Below are positions 34,378 through 43,737 of a stretch of 64,000 nt of DNA, piece by piece. This DNA comes from Lederbergia graminis (GTDB taxonomy: Bacteria; Bacillota; Bacilli; Bacillales; Bacillaceae_C), in contig NZ_JBHSMC010000021.1 of the NCBI RefSeq assembly GCF_042655485.1, positions 1 to 64,000 of the forward strand, read 5' to 3'. The translations under genes were made by a program, and so were the position numbers. The notes under the pieces were generated by a model. That model saw nothing but the letters and a program-made list of their open reading frames with translations, had not been told where the DNA came from and did no database searches. Every line of letters begins with the position of its first letter. Positions within the stretch are counted from its first letter, which is position 1.

Positions 34378-36954
34378 ATGACAATGGAAAGTAATTCTCA
34401 ATCGCTCGCTAGTTGGCCCGTTTTAAAATGTTATGATCAAGAGTATATTCGGAAAATTGCAATGCCGATAGGTGGGATTGGTACGGGAACTGTTTCGCTT
34501 GGTGGACGTGGGAACTTGCAAGACTTTGAAGTTTTTAGTCACCCCGCTAAAGGCTTTACACCGAATAACACATTTTTCGCTTTGTATACGAAGCAGGAAA
34601 ATAAGGAGCCAGTAACGAGGGTGTTGGAAGGAGTTATTGATCCTCTGGATTATGAAGGTGGATATGGTTGTCAAGTTCGCAACCATGGACTTCCTAGATT
34701 TCGTAACTGTTCCTTCTCTGCTGCATATCCATTTGGGCAAGTGAAATTATCTGATGAAGATATGCCTGTCGATGTTCGCATCGGAGTGTTTAATCCTCTA
34801 ATTCCAGGAGATGCGGATGCTAGTGGCATTCCTGTAGCAATTATGAAATTCGAGTTAACGAATAATACGGATGAGCATGTATCCGCTTCGATTGCTGGTT
34901 GTATGGAAAATTTTATCGGAATAAATGAGCTAAACGGTAAGCGGAATACGTTTAAACAAGAAAAAGATGGTTTGAAAGGGATATATTTGTGTGCTGACGA
35001 TATGGATCCGTTGGCGGAGCAATTTGGAACAATGTCTTTAACTACAACTGCACAAGATGTTACGTATAGTAATGCATGGAAAGGTTGGAATATAAAACAT
35101 AGCTGGGGAGAAAAGTTGGTGAATTTTTGGAATGATTTTAGCTTGGATGGAAGGCTGGAAGCACATAATGATATAAATGCCCATGCCCCTGTTGCTTCCC
35201 TTACGGCAGGGGTTGAACTTGCACCACATGCAACGAAAGTGGTGACATTCCTAATAACATGGCATTTTTCTAATCGCAAATCGTGGGATATTTTAATAAA
35301 ACCAAAAGTGGAACGGCCAGATACTGCTTGTTGTGGTGGAGGAGTTTGTACATGTGAGTCTGTGCAGCATGTTGGAAATTATTACTGTACGCAATATAAA
35401 GATGCATGGGATGTTGCAGTAAAAACAATTGCTAGATTAGAAGAATTAGAGAAAAAAACAATGCAATTTGTTCATAGTTTTATTGAAAGCGATTTACCAA
35501 TGATCGTCAAAGAAGCAGCATTAAATAACATAACTACATTACGCTCACAAACTTGTTTTCGAACAGAAGATGGCCGATTGTATGGCTGGGAAGGTTGTGG
35601 GGATACGCACGGAAGCTGCCAAGGTTCTTGTTCCCATGTATGGAATTATGAGTTAGTGACAAGTTTTCTATTTGGTGATTTAGCTCGTGGAATGCGAGAA
35701 GTAGAGTTTCAATATGCAGTTAATGATCAAGGATTATTGAATCATCGGATAAATTTGCCATTAGATCGTGCGCAGACATTTGGTGTTACTGCGGCAGATG
35801 GTCAATTAGGTACGATGATGCGCTTATATCGTGATTGGAAATTATCTGGGGATCAAGTGATGTTAGAAAGATTGTGGCCAAATGCTCGGAAAGCTCTTGA
35901 GTTTTGTTGGATTCAAGGAGGCTGGGATGCCGATCAAGATGGTGTCATGGAAGGGCAGCAACATGTCACATATGATATTGAATTTTATGGACCCAATCCA
36001 CTAGTTTCTGGTTGGTACCTTGGAGCATTACGTGCCATAGAAGAGTTAGCCACACAAATGGGAGAAATTCAATTTTCAAAAAAGTGCCGTCATTTGTTTG
36101 AACAAGGAAGTAAATGGGTGGATGAGCACCTTTTTAATGGTGAGTATTATGAGCAGGACGTACGACCATTTGATCCAGAGAAAATTGCACCTGGATTAAC
36201 AACTGGGGAGGGAGCGGTCAATTGTGAAAATCCTGAAGTGCAGCTTGGAAAAGGTTGTTTAGCAGATCAGTTAGTTGGACAATTGATGTCTCATGTTTGT
36301 GGATTAGGTTATCTTTTAGACAAAAGTCATGTGGAACAGACATTGGAGAGCATCATGAAATATAATGATAAATCCAATATGTACGGTCATTTTAATCACA
36401 TGCGGTCGTTTGTAATGAATGAAGAACCCGGACTCATCGCCTGCACGTATCCTCTTGGAGGACAACCTGAATATTCATTCCCATATTTTAGTGAAGTGTG
36501 GAATGGTTTGGAATATGTAGTGGCGAATCATTTATTTTACGAGGGAAAAATAGAGGAAGGTATTAAAATCATTAAAAATATTCGTACAAGATATGATGGG
36601 AGAAAGCGAAATCCATTTAACGAACCAGAATGTGGTCATCATTACGTTCGATCGATGGCAAGCTGGGGAGCGGTACTTGCACTAACAGGATTTCAATATT
36701 CAGCAATTGATCAATCGATTACTTTTAAAAATAAAGATACTAATGTGTTCTGGTCAAACGGCTATGCATGGGGGACATGCACGCTAACATCGGATGATAA
36801 ATGGATGGAAGTGGAACTGAAAGTATTATCAGGTTCATTAACAATTAGAAAAATAAGCTTGATAGATTTTGGAACAGTAGAATGGAAAGATGCAGTTACG
36901 GTTGGTGCAGGTGAGCAGATTTTTAAGAGGATAAGGAATGATATTTATGCTTAA
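34378..36954 (+). CDS. GH116-type (DUF608) glycoside hydrolase, second copy
   Basis: An 858-residue paralogue of the enzyme at 18474, with the same two-domain layout (beta-sandwich beginning IAMPIGGIGTGTVSLGGRGN, then the helical barrel). The equivalents of the catalytic residues are Glu405 in GWEGC and Asp533 in TYDIEFYGPNP. The cysteine motif is kept with spacing C407, C414, C418 and His420. A second cysteine cluster, CCGGGVCTC, sits at the domain junction (about 318-326) and is absent from the first copy. ATG 34378 is preferred over the GTG at 34369 because GGTGGT lies about nine bases before it. No signal peptide, so cytoplasmic. It follows the importer genes. Confidence 0.85.
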   Translation: MTMESNSQSLASWPVLKCYDQEYIRKIAMPIGGIGTGTVSLGGRGNLQDFEVFSHPAKGFTPNNTFFALYTKQENKEPVTRVLEGVIDPLDYEGGYGCQVRNHGLPRFRNCSFSAAYPFGQVKLSDEDMPVDVRIGVFNPLIPGDADASGIPVAIMKFELTNNTDEHVSASIAGCMENFIGINELNGKRNTFKQEKDGLKGIYLCADDMDPLAEQFGTMSLTTTAQDVTYSNAWKGWNIKHSWGEKLVNFWNDFSLDGRLEAHNDINAHAPVASLTAGVELAPHATKVVTFLITWHFSNRKSWDILIKPKVERPDTACCGGGVCTCESVQHVGNYYCTQYKDAWDVAVKTIARLEELEKKTMQFVHSFIESDLPMIVKEAALNNITTLRSQTCFRTEDGRLYGWEGCGDTHGSCQGSCSHVWNYELVTSFLFGDLARGMREVEFQYAVNDQGLLNHRINLPLDRAQTFGVTAADGQLGTMMRLYRDWKLSGDQVMLERLWPNARKALEFCWIQGGWDADQDGVMEGQQHVTYDIEFYGPNPLVSGWYLGALRAIEELATQMGEIQFSKKCRHLFEQGSKWVDEHLFNGEYYEQDVRPFDPEKIAPGLTTGEGAVNCENPEVQLGKGCLADQLVGQLMSHVCGLGYLLDKSHVEQTLESIMKYNDKSNMYGHFNHMRSFVMNEEPGLIACTYPLGGQPEYSFPYFSEVWNGLEYVVANHLFYEGKIEEGIKIIKNIRTRYDGRKRNPFNEPECGHHYVRSMASWGAVLALTGFQYSAIDQSITFKNKDTNVFWSNGYAWGTCTLTSDDKWMEVELKVLSGSLTIRKISLIDFGTVEWKDAVTVGAGEQIFKRIRNDIYA

Positions 36955-37381
36955 AGGGATACCAGCTATTTTATCACCTGACTTATTTAAAGTATTATTA
37001 GAAATGGGGCATGGAGATGAGATTGTTTTAGGAGATGGTAACTTTCCGGCGGCCAGTTGCGCCCAGCGATTATTACGTTGTGATGGGCATAACATTCCAG
37101 AACTACTTGAGGCAATTTTACGATTCTTCCCACTCGATACACATGTTGCCCATTGCGCCAGCTTAATGGAAAATGATTCTGATGATTTAAATGACTTACC
37201 ATCCATATGGGAAGATTACAGGACAATCATACAAACGGAAAACCAAAATGTTGTGGAATTTGAATATGTAGATAGAAAGGCATTTTACGAAAGAGCTAAA
37301 AACGCCTATGCAGTTGTTACTACAAGCGAAAAAGCATTGTATGCGAATGTTATTTTGAGAAAAGGTATTGTGGAAAATTAA
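36947..37381 (+). CDS. FucU/RbsD-family sugar mutarotase
   Basis: A 144-residue protein of the FucU/RbsD family, which speeds interconversion of sugar anomers or ring forms. The signature EMGHGDEIVLGDGNFP contains the catalytic His22; the C-terminal YANVILRKG is also typical. ATG 36947 overlaps the glycosidase stop, with AAGGA nine bases upstream. In this locus it would convert the released monosaccharide into the form used by the next enzyme. Fucose itself is not implied; the specificity could be arabinose, ribose or xylose. No kinase or isomerase gene for the sugar is in the window. Confidence 0.9.
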   Translation: MLKGIPAILSPDLFKVLLEMGHGDEIVLGDGNFPAASCAQRLLRCDGHNIPELLEAILRFFPLDTHVAHCASLMENDSDDLNDLPSIWEDYRTIIQTENQNVVEFEYVDRKAFYERAKNAYAVVTTSEKALYANVILRKGIVEN

Positions 37382-37601
37382 TATAATTAAGGCAATTATG
37401 AGTCGCGGGGTTAGTAAACCATTTCACTCTAGGAATTCTTCATGGAGTCTACAATTTATGAATATTACAAGCGTGTCAGTATGGTGCAACTTCCTTATTT
37501 GCAGTTGATAATCTAAATCAACAGTACATTTATTGTCTGTTGATAATGATAGAAACAATAGACGGTTCTGTGGTCTCTTAATAAACCTATAAGGGATTTT
37601 G

Positions 37602-37636
37602 AGGACATAGCATTCTAGGAAGCTATGTCCTTTTTG
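37602..37636 (+). terminator. Terminator of the importer-GH116-fucU operon
   Basis: AGGACATAGC (37602-37611) and GCTATGTCCT (37622-37631) pair perfectly and run into TTTTT. It lies 220 bases after fucU; the stretch between, and 37640-37919 after it, show no gene I can support. Confidence 0.85.
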
Positions 37637-37919
37637 ACAGTTTTATTGGTAGTGGTTAAGCTAGTCACATCATGTATAGGTATCATTTCCCATTTGACGT
37701 ATATTGGAGCTTTCTAATGGCTGATGGGCTAGAGAGGTTCGGCTTATCATAAATAAAGGAGCACATTTTGGTCGGATTAATAAGGCTCTTCCATCCTCGA
37801 ATCATTTTACCTTTGGAGGAACATTAATCTGTTGTGCTATATTATGGAGTAGTAATTCTTTGTTACCTCAAATTACTTTTTTAGAATAGTCCAATTTGTG
37901 TCTCTAGGAGGCTAGCTTT

Positions 37920-38603
37920 ATGAAGATAAACATATTTGTTGTGGAAGATGATGATGCTATGTTTGCAGCGTTGAAGAAAGGCCTAGAAGCTTGGTCATTC
38001 CGGGTCACGAGGCCAGATGATTTTGAAGGTGTGATGCATTCATTTCTTGAACAACAGCCTCAGCTCGTCATCATGGATGTCACACTCCCGAAATTTGACG
38101 GTTTTCATTGGTGTCGCGAGATTCGCGCTGTATCCAAAGTACCCATTGTTTTCCTTTCCTCTCGTGATCACCCAATGGATATGGTCATGGCGCTGAACAT
38201 GGGGGCGGATGACTTCATCCAGAAGCCGTTTCATACAGACGTGCTTTATGCAAAAATTCAAGCCCTTCTCCGGAGGACATATGCTTATGGCGAAGAGCAA
38301 TCCGATATTCTTGAATGGAATGGCGCTTTGATTGATTTGAACCGAGGTGTAATTCGAAACGCTGGGAAAGAAGTGGATTTAACAAAAAATGAATTTTTTA
38401 TACTAATCACGCTCGTGAAATCGAACAATGTCATTATCTCGCGCCACGACTTGATACGAAGGCTGTGGGAGGACGAGCAGTTCGTGAACGACAATACCCT
38501 TACGGCGAATATAACCCGTTTGCGGCAAAAGCTGGAGACCATCGATTTGGCAGACGCTATTGTGACAAAAAAAGGGATGGGTTATATGGCCATCACTTTA
38601 TAG
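37920..38603 (+). CDS. BceR-type response regulator
   Basis: A 227-residue OmpR-family regulator: receiver with VEDDD, phosphoacceptor Asp53 in IMDVTLP and Lys in IQKPF, then a winged helix (about 130-225; SRHDLIRRLWEDEQFVNDNT). Spacing and sequence match BceR-like regulators that activate peptide-antibiotic ABC transporter genes. It is followed by an intramembrane-sensing kinase and a BceAB-type transporter. This block is richer in G+C than the flanking sugar locus, consistent with transfer as a unit. Confidence 0.92.
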   Translation: MKINIFVVEDDDAMFAALKKGLEAWSFRVTRPDDFEGVMHSFLEQQPQLVIMDVTLPKFDGFHWCREIRAVSKVPIVFLSSRDHPMDMVMALNMGADDFIQKPFHTDVLYAKIQALLRRTYAYGEEQSDILEWNGALIDLNRGVIRNAGKEVDLTKNEFFILITLVKSNNVIISRHDLIRRLWEDEQFVNDNTLTANITRLRQKLETIDLADAIVTKKGMGYMAITL

Positions 38604-38640
38604 AGATTATGAACTTCAACTGATAGGGGGAAACCGTGCC

Positions 38641-39675
38641 ATGTTTATCCATTACGTTGATGCAAGGAAAAGCTGGATTTTACTGTTTGCGGGCTTGCTA
38701 GGCTTAGCCAATGCACTGATCCTGCTTGATCAAGGCATCCAGGTCTCATCTACTTCTATCCTTTATTTTAACGCCTCGTTTATTCTGTCCTTTCTCCTGT
38801 TTTTTATATGGCGCTTCAAAAGAGAGACAAAATATGTCGCAGCATTGGCTGCTCTACAGGAAGACAAGGTTTTAGACTGGATCGAGACAATTCCTGAACC
38901 TGATAACGGGCTAGATCAGTTGACCAACGAAATCATACGGGAGGCTACCATTCAGTTCAAACAACAGCTTTCTAACTATAAAGAAAATCAACTGATTGAG
39001 AATGAATTCACGGCCTCATGGATCCATGAGGTGAAGACTCCTCTCACCGTTATGAAGCTAATGCTGGAATCCCTGCCAAGTGATCCGGAAATACGTAAAA
39101 TTGAAGCGGAATGGTTGCGGGTGTATTTGTTAGTGGACCGTCAGTTGCATATGACACGTCTGCCCGCAATCGAATCAGATTATGTTCTTGAATTGGCTTC
39201 CATACAGCGCCTTGCCGCGGAAGAAGTGCGGGAGCTGGCACCATGGTGTATGGAAAAAAATCTGGCGGTCTTAATCGAAGGAACAGATGTAAAGGCTATT
39301 ACAGACCAAAAATGGTGCCGCTTCATCCTTCGGCAACTGTTGACGAATGCCGTGAAATATAGTCCTGCGAATACGGCAATTATGATTGTGACGGATGTAA
39401 CAGAGACAGGTCAAGTCTTTTTAGATGTAATCGATGAAGGACCGGGAATACAGTCGCACGAATTGCCGCGTATCTTTGACAAAGGCTTCACGGGTGAAAA
39501 TGGCAGGATTCAAAACGCTGCGACTGGACTAGGGCTCTATCTTGCAAAAACCGTTGCAGATAAATTAGGAATTACTATCAAAGCGCTGCCGGGTAAAATG
39601 AAAGGTACAGTGATGCGAATAACTTTTGTCAATCCCAACGCATTCGAAGCTGTCCGAAGAGAGGCGGGCATGTAA
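38641..39675 (+). CDS. BceS-type intramembrane-sensing histidine kinase
   Basis: A 344-residue kinase with two membrane helices (about 12-30 and 38-58) joined by an extracellular loop of only a few residues, the hallmark of BceS-like kinases, which receive their signal from the transporter rather than from the drug. The phosphoacceptor is His129 in SWIHEVKTPLTVMK; ATP-binding boxes NAVKYS, DEGPGI and GLGLYL are present. TAGGGGGAAA precedes the ATG. Confidence 0.92.
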   Translation: MFIHYVDARKSWILLFAGLLGLANALILLDQGIQVSSTSILYFNASFILSFLLFFIWRFKRETKYVAALAALQEDKVLDWIETIPEPDNGLDQLTNEIIREATIQFKQQLSNYKENQLIENEFTASWIHEVKTPLTVMKLMLESLPSDPEIRKIEAEWLRVYLLVDRQLHMTRLPAIESDYVLELASIQRLAAEEVRELAPWCMEKNLAVLIEGTDVKAITDQKWCRFILRQLLTNAVKYSPANTAIMIVTDVTETGQVFLDVIDEGPGIQSHELPRIFDKGFTGENGRIQNAATGLGLYLAKTVADKLGITIKALPGKMKGTVMRITFVNPNAFEAVRREAGM

Positions 39676-39690
39676 TATCTTGCTATGAAG

Positions 39691-39717
39691 CAGTCAGGAT
39701 TGCGCCTGGCTGTTTTT
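39691..39717 (+). terminator. Terminator after the bceS-like gene
   Basis: CAGTCAGG (39691-39698) and CCTGGCTG (39705-39712) pair with one mismatch, followed by TTTTTG. Confidence 0.7.
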
Positions 39718-39779
39718 GTTACTTAGGAAACTATAAAATTCTTTGACTTGTGGATAACTATTAGATTTTGTTTATCTAC

Positions 39780-39900
39780 GTCTAGCTCCAGCGTCAAGCC
39801 CCTCGAGGTCAAATAACCTTCAACCAATGAAGTCAAAATTCGGACTTCCTTGGTTGAAGAACATTTGCTTGTCGTGGCTGTTCAAGGCGCTTGCGCTTTT
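39780..39900. repeat. GTCTAGCTCCAGCG...GGCGCTTGCGC interspersed element with long hairpin
   Basis: The segment starts GTCTAGCTCCAGCGTCAAGC, contains CCCCTCGAGG, and ends CAAGGCGCTTGCGCTTTT. These border sequences recur between genes of many Bacillaceae genomes (from memory). Inside is a 17-bp near-perfect inverted repeat, 39818-39834 with 39843-39859 (one mismatch). It separates the two-component genes from the transporter genes. No protein is encoded on either strand. Confidence 0.6.
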
Positions 39901-40035
39901 GTTCTGTGGAATAGTGAACCTCACAATATTGTCACGTTGGCTTGCCAGATTGTCATGTAAAACGTACGACAAGCGAAAAATCCAACCGTATAATTTAGCT
40001 ATCATCAAGCAACAATTATAATTTGGAGGTACGTT

Positions 40036-40821
40036 ATGGATCAGTTGAATGTAGGAGAAACTGTTTTACATGCAAGAAATGTCCACAAAACATATGGTAC
40101 CAGAGGAAATACACAGCATGTATTAAAAGGAATAGATTTACGCGTCACCCGCAGTGAATTTGTCGGTATTATGGGCCCTTCAGGCTCAGGAAAGACGACA
40201 TTGCTTAACGTCTTAGCCACGATTGATTATACAACGGACGGAACGATTTTAATCGATGACAAAGATATCTCTAAGCTGAGTAATACGGAGCTTTCTGCCT
40301 TTCGTCGCAATAAGCTGGGATTCATCTTCCAGGATTACAATTTACTGGATACGTTGACAGTGAAGGAAAATATACTACTGCCCATCTCTCTTAGCAAAAT
40401 GAGCAAGCGGAAAGTGGAAAGCGAGTTCACAGCCATCGCAGATGTGTTTGATATTAAAGCACTGGCTCACAAATATCCACATGAATTATCAGGAGGCCAG
40501 AAACAACGGACAGCTGCCGGGCGTGCTCTGATTCACCAGCCTTCGATTGTGTTTGCGGACGAACCAACCGGTGCATTGGATTCCAAATCCGCTTCCTCGT
40601 TATTGGACGTGATGGAGAAGGTAAATCAGCAGCGAGGCGTCACCGTTGTCATGGTGACCCATGATCCAGTAGCATCCAGCTATTGCAGCCGTGTTGTGTT
40701 TCTAAGAGACGGGAAGATTTATTCCGAACTGTACCGCGGCGATAAAACAAGACATGCCTTCTTTAATGAAATTTTGGACGTGCAAGCTGTACTGGGGGGC
40801 GACCATATTGACAGTGTTTGA
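40036..40821 (+). CDS. BceA-type ABC transporter ATP-binding protein
   Basis: A 261-residue ATPase with Walker A GPSGSGKTT, signature LSGGQKQRTAAGRA and Walker B IVFADEPTGALD. It belongs to the MacB/LolD-like group that drives BceAB modules, which remove bacitracin-like peptides from their lipid targets and also signal to the kinase. TTTGGAGGTACGTT precedes the ATG. Its end overlaps the permease start by 14 bases. Confidence 0.93.
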   Translation: MDQLNVGETVLHARNVHKTYGTRGNTQHVLKGIDLRVTRSEFVGIMGPSGSGKTTLLNVLATIDYTTDGTILIDDKDISKLSNTELSAFRRNKLGFIFQDYNLLDTLTVKENILLPISLSKMSKRKVESEFTAIADVFDIKALAHKYPHELSGGQKQRTAAGRALIHQPSIVFADEPTGALDSKSASSLLDVMEKVNQQRGVTVVMVTHDPVASSYCSRVVFLRDGKIYSELYRGDKTRHAFFNEILDVQAVLGGDHIDSV

Positions 40822-42727
40822 ATTAGCACTTCGCAGCATGCGACAAAATGTGAAGCACTATTATTTGTACTTCTTTGCGCTAATCTTTAGTATGAGCCTG
40901 TATTTTGTCTTCACCTCACTCCAGCACGATCAGGCTGTCCAGAATATGACAAATACGAGCGTTGTCTTCTTTCAAATTGCGGGAGTCATGCTGATTGTGA
41001 TTGTTGGAATCTTTACCGTCTCAGCAAACAGTATTTTCCTGCGTCGGCGCAGTCGAGAAATCGGACTATATCAGCTGATTGGTCTTTCCAAAGGCTGGGT
41101 AGCCCGATATCTAATAATCGAGAATATACTGCTTGGCTTAGGTGCACTACTTGCTGCGATCATTTGCGGCGCGTTGATTTCAAGGCTGTTCGTCCTGATT
41201 TTGCTGAATCTGCTCGGCTTAGAAGGGATTGTCGGCATAAGCTTCTCCGTAACAGCGGCATTTAAAACGGTGATGGTCTATCTTCTCATCATCGTCATCA
41301 CTTCCATTCAGATGATGCTGACGGTTTATCGCAGCACCCTTCTGGATCTGTTTCAAGCAGACAAGCGACCTGACCTCGCTAAGCCGCCAAAAGCGGTGGC
41401 ATCTGCTATTTTCGCCCTGCTCGGTTTGGCGCTGATTGGATACGGATATGAATTATCGGGTCATATCGATAAAGAGTTATTCCCCAACGCACTATTGATG
41501 CTCGGATCTATCGTTACAGGGACTTACTTATTGTTTCGCGTTACGATCAGATGGTGCTTTTACTGGTTCCGTAGACGTAAAGATGGACACCTAGGCTTAA
41601 AAAACAGCCTATCGATAGCTCCGCTTATGCACTATACGAAAGCAAATGCCAACTCACTTGCCTTGATTACGTTGTTGTCGGCCATGACCATCACGCTGAT
41701 TTCCATGGCTTACTCCTTCTACTACTCCGTAGAGCATGAGACCCGCCGTGATCTCCCTTATGATTTTATGTTTAAAAACGATCAGCAGGAGGCGCTGTCG
41801 TTCCAGATGGAGCTGGAGAAGGAAGGCATCGATGTTAATCACCATGTCGTTGAAGCAGTTCTGACGATGGGCATCATCCTTGATCCGAATGACGAATCCT
41901 ACAACTTTGAAGAAAGTTTGTTATGGCTTCCAGCTGAACAGCTTAAACAAACAGGTGCAGACCTCAACGTACCGCCAGATGGTGAAGCTATTTTGTACGA
42001 TGCTGGGGCCTCACTTGCCGGGGACTTAGATGAGCAGTCGAAGCGATATCCAACCGAAATAGAGCTGGATCAGCATGGACAGACCGTTATGTATACATTG
42101 AGGACATTGATGGAAAGGAACATCATGAATTTAAATGCACCCGGCAGTCAGTTGCTAGTGTCAGAAGCGATGATGGACAAAATCTCAGAACAAATGGCCG
42201 GTACGCCTGATTATGAAAAAATTCACTTTGATACGTATCAAGTTCCGGACAAGGAAGAGCTCGCCATAGCTTCCTCAATATACGAAAAATACGACAATGA
42301 TGAACCATTAAAGTATGATTACTATACACAGTACAAAAAGGTGCTGGAGATGACAGGCCTGCTTATTTTCATCGCAGCTTTCCTTGGACTTGTCTTTTTG
42401 ATTTCAACCGGCAGCATCTTGTACTTCAAGCAAATGACCGAAGCTGAGCAGGAAAAGCAGAGCTTTAAGACGTTGCGTCAGCTCGGATTTGACGTGAATA
42501 TGATCATGAAAGGCATTATACGAAAGCAGGCCATCGTGTTCCTTCTCCCTCTATCGATCGGTATGCTGCATTCGATCTTTGCTATCAAGGCGGCTTCATT
42601 TATGATCCGGTCGGACACCACGTTTCCGGCATCCATCGCCATGGCGATTTACACGGTTATCTATCTTGTATTCGCTCTGTTTACCATAGGCTACTACCGC
42701 AACATTGTAAAAAACGCTATGTCATAA
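40808..42727 (+). CDS. BceB-type FtsX-domain ABC permease
   Basis: A 639-residue permease with about ten membrane helices and a large extracellular domain between helices 7 and 8 (roughly residues 310-510), the layout of BceB transporters; this domain sets antibiotic specificity. FtsX-like segments are visible (SIFLRRRSREIGLYQLIGLS and the C-terminal ILYFKQMTEAEQEKQSFKTL). The TTG at 40808, preceded by GGGGGG, gives a start TVFELALRSMRQNVKHYYLY, the expected cytoplasmic lead; the in-frame ATG at 40754 would lie deep in the ATPase gene and is rejected. The substrate peptide is unknown. Confidence 0.9.
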   Translation: MTVFELALRSMRQNVKHYYLYFFALIFSMSLYFVFTSLQHDQAVQNMTNTSVVFFQIAGVMLIVIVGIFTVSANSIFLRRRSREIGLYQLIGLSKGWVARYLIIENILLGLGALLAAIICGALISRLFVLILLNLLGLEGIVGISFSVTAAFKTVMVYLLIIVITSIQMMLTVYRSTLLDLFQADKRPDLAKPPKAVASAIFALLGLALIGYGYELSGHIDKELFPNALLMLGSIVTGTYLLFRVTIRWCFYWFRRRKDGHLGLKNSLSIAPLMHYTKANANSLALITLLSAMTITLISMAYSFYYSVEHETRRDLPYDFMFKNDQQEALSFQMELEKEGIDVNHHVVEAVLTMGIILDPNDESYNFEESLLWLPAEQLKQTGADLNVPPDGEAILYDAGASLAGDLDEQSKRYPTEIELDQHGQTVMYTLRTLMERNIMNLNAPGSQLLVSEAMMDKISEQMAGTPDYEKIHFDTYQVPDKEELAIASSIYEKYDNDEPLKYDYYTQYKKVLEMTGLLIFIAAFLGLVFLISTGSILYFKQMTEAEQEKQSFKTLRQLGFDVNMIMKGIIRKQAIVFLLPLSIGMLHSIFAIKAASFMIRSDTTFPASIAMAIYTVIYLVFALFTIGYYRNIVKNAMS

Positions 42728-42814
42728 CCATCCCTTAAAAGGGGATAAGCTATATGGGGTACCGTCAACATTTCGGATATTTTGTATACTAAGCATACTT
42801 CTAACCTGAAAAAT

Positions 42815-42846
42815 CGATTCCTTATCGTAAATGGAATCGGTTTTTT
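42815..42846 (+). terminator. Terminator of the bceAB-like operon
   Basis: CGATTCC (42815-42821) and GGAATCG (42833-42839) pair perfectly and are followed by GTTTTTTTG. Confidence 0.85.
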
Positions 42847-42900
42847 TGTTTTACAATTGCACTCGTGATATAGAGATTGCTTAATAAAATATATTTCCGC

Positions 42901-43737
42901 TTACTTATTCAATAAAATCTCTGTTTCAGAGATAAGATCTTGAAGCATATCAAGTCCTTGTCTTGTGCTTTCTATATCTGGAGAAAGCAATGTGATCAGT
43001 TTATCTATTCTTTTCTTGTAGTCCTGAGGCTTTCTATCAAAACTTTCAATCATTCGAACTGCTTTTTTCTCGTTGATGCAATAATCTTCATTTAGAGCAA
43101 ATAACACTTGATTCAGGCATGAGATGGTTCGATAACAATGACCTGTAACGTATGAAATATCATCTTTATCTACATTACCTCTAGCAAACATGAACGAAAA
43201 GGAAGCTTCGAACATAAAGTAGCCAATCATTGCATCTTTTAAAGGTTTTGGATAAGGAATGGTTTTAGATTTTAGTTTGGCAATTCGCTTCGTTTTGTCA
43301 TCCAATATTTTGCAGATGGAGATTTCACCCATATACATAGCATTTAGATAAGCATGTGGGTGTCCAGCATGGTAATGAGTAGAAATTTTACCTAATAAGC
43401 ATTCATCCATAACTTGTTCCACTCGATTGATATCACGAAATATGAAATCAACGTGATAACCTTGAACAATAAGCCAGCCACCACCATTAACCCAAGCACC
43501 CCATTCGCCTAGTGATGTAATTAAATTATCTCTATGTTCATCATCCAGTTTGGTAGCAACCTTGCTAACATCGTTGACATTAAAACCTGCTGATTCGTCA
43601 TAGTATATTCCAATGTCAATATCAGAAGTAGCGTGATTGTTCCCTCTAGCTCTTGATCCACCTAAAACTATCCCTACAATGCCAGGTATATCGTTCAGTT
43701 CCTTCACTATATCATTTAAAATATTTTGTACAGTCAT
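42901..43737 (-). CDS. Nucleotidyltransferase-domain protein
   Basis: A 278-residue protein of the Pol-beta nucleotidyltransferase superfamily. The active-site motif is GGSRARG (26-32) with Asp39 and Asp41 in SDIDIGIYY; the third carboxylate is likely in YHVDFIFRD. A helical C-terminal domain follows. The family includes aminoglycoside adenylyltransferases and minimal nucleotidyltransferases, but overall sequence does not identify a known resistance enzyme. It stands alone on the minus strand between the Bce module and a small membrane protein. The gap 43738-44020 shows no other supportable gene. Confidence 0.82.
   Translation of the reverse strand: MTVQNILNDIVKELNDIPGIVGIVLGGSRARGNNHATSDIDIGIYYDESAGFNVNDVSKVATKLDDEHRDNLITSLGEWGAWVNGGGWLIVQGYHVDFIFRDINRVEQVMDECLLGKISTHYHAGHPHAYLNAMYMGEISICKILDDKTKRIAKLKSKTIPYPKPLKDAMIGYFMFEASFSFMFARGNVDKDDISYVTGHCYRTISCLNQVLFALNEDYCINEKKAVRMIESFDRKPQDYKKRIDKLITLLSPDIESTRQGLDMLQDLISETEILLNK

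Noticed and set aside
34671..35279. 202-codon open frame on the minus strand within the second GH116 gene
   Set aside because: It is antisense to a conserved gene, has no ribosome site and no recognisable domain.
39827..40021. Short frames on both strands within the interspersed repeat
   Set aside because: They derive from the hairpin-rich element and have no ribosome site or homology.
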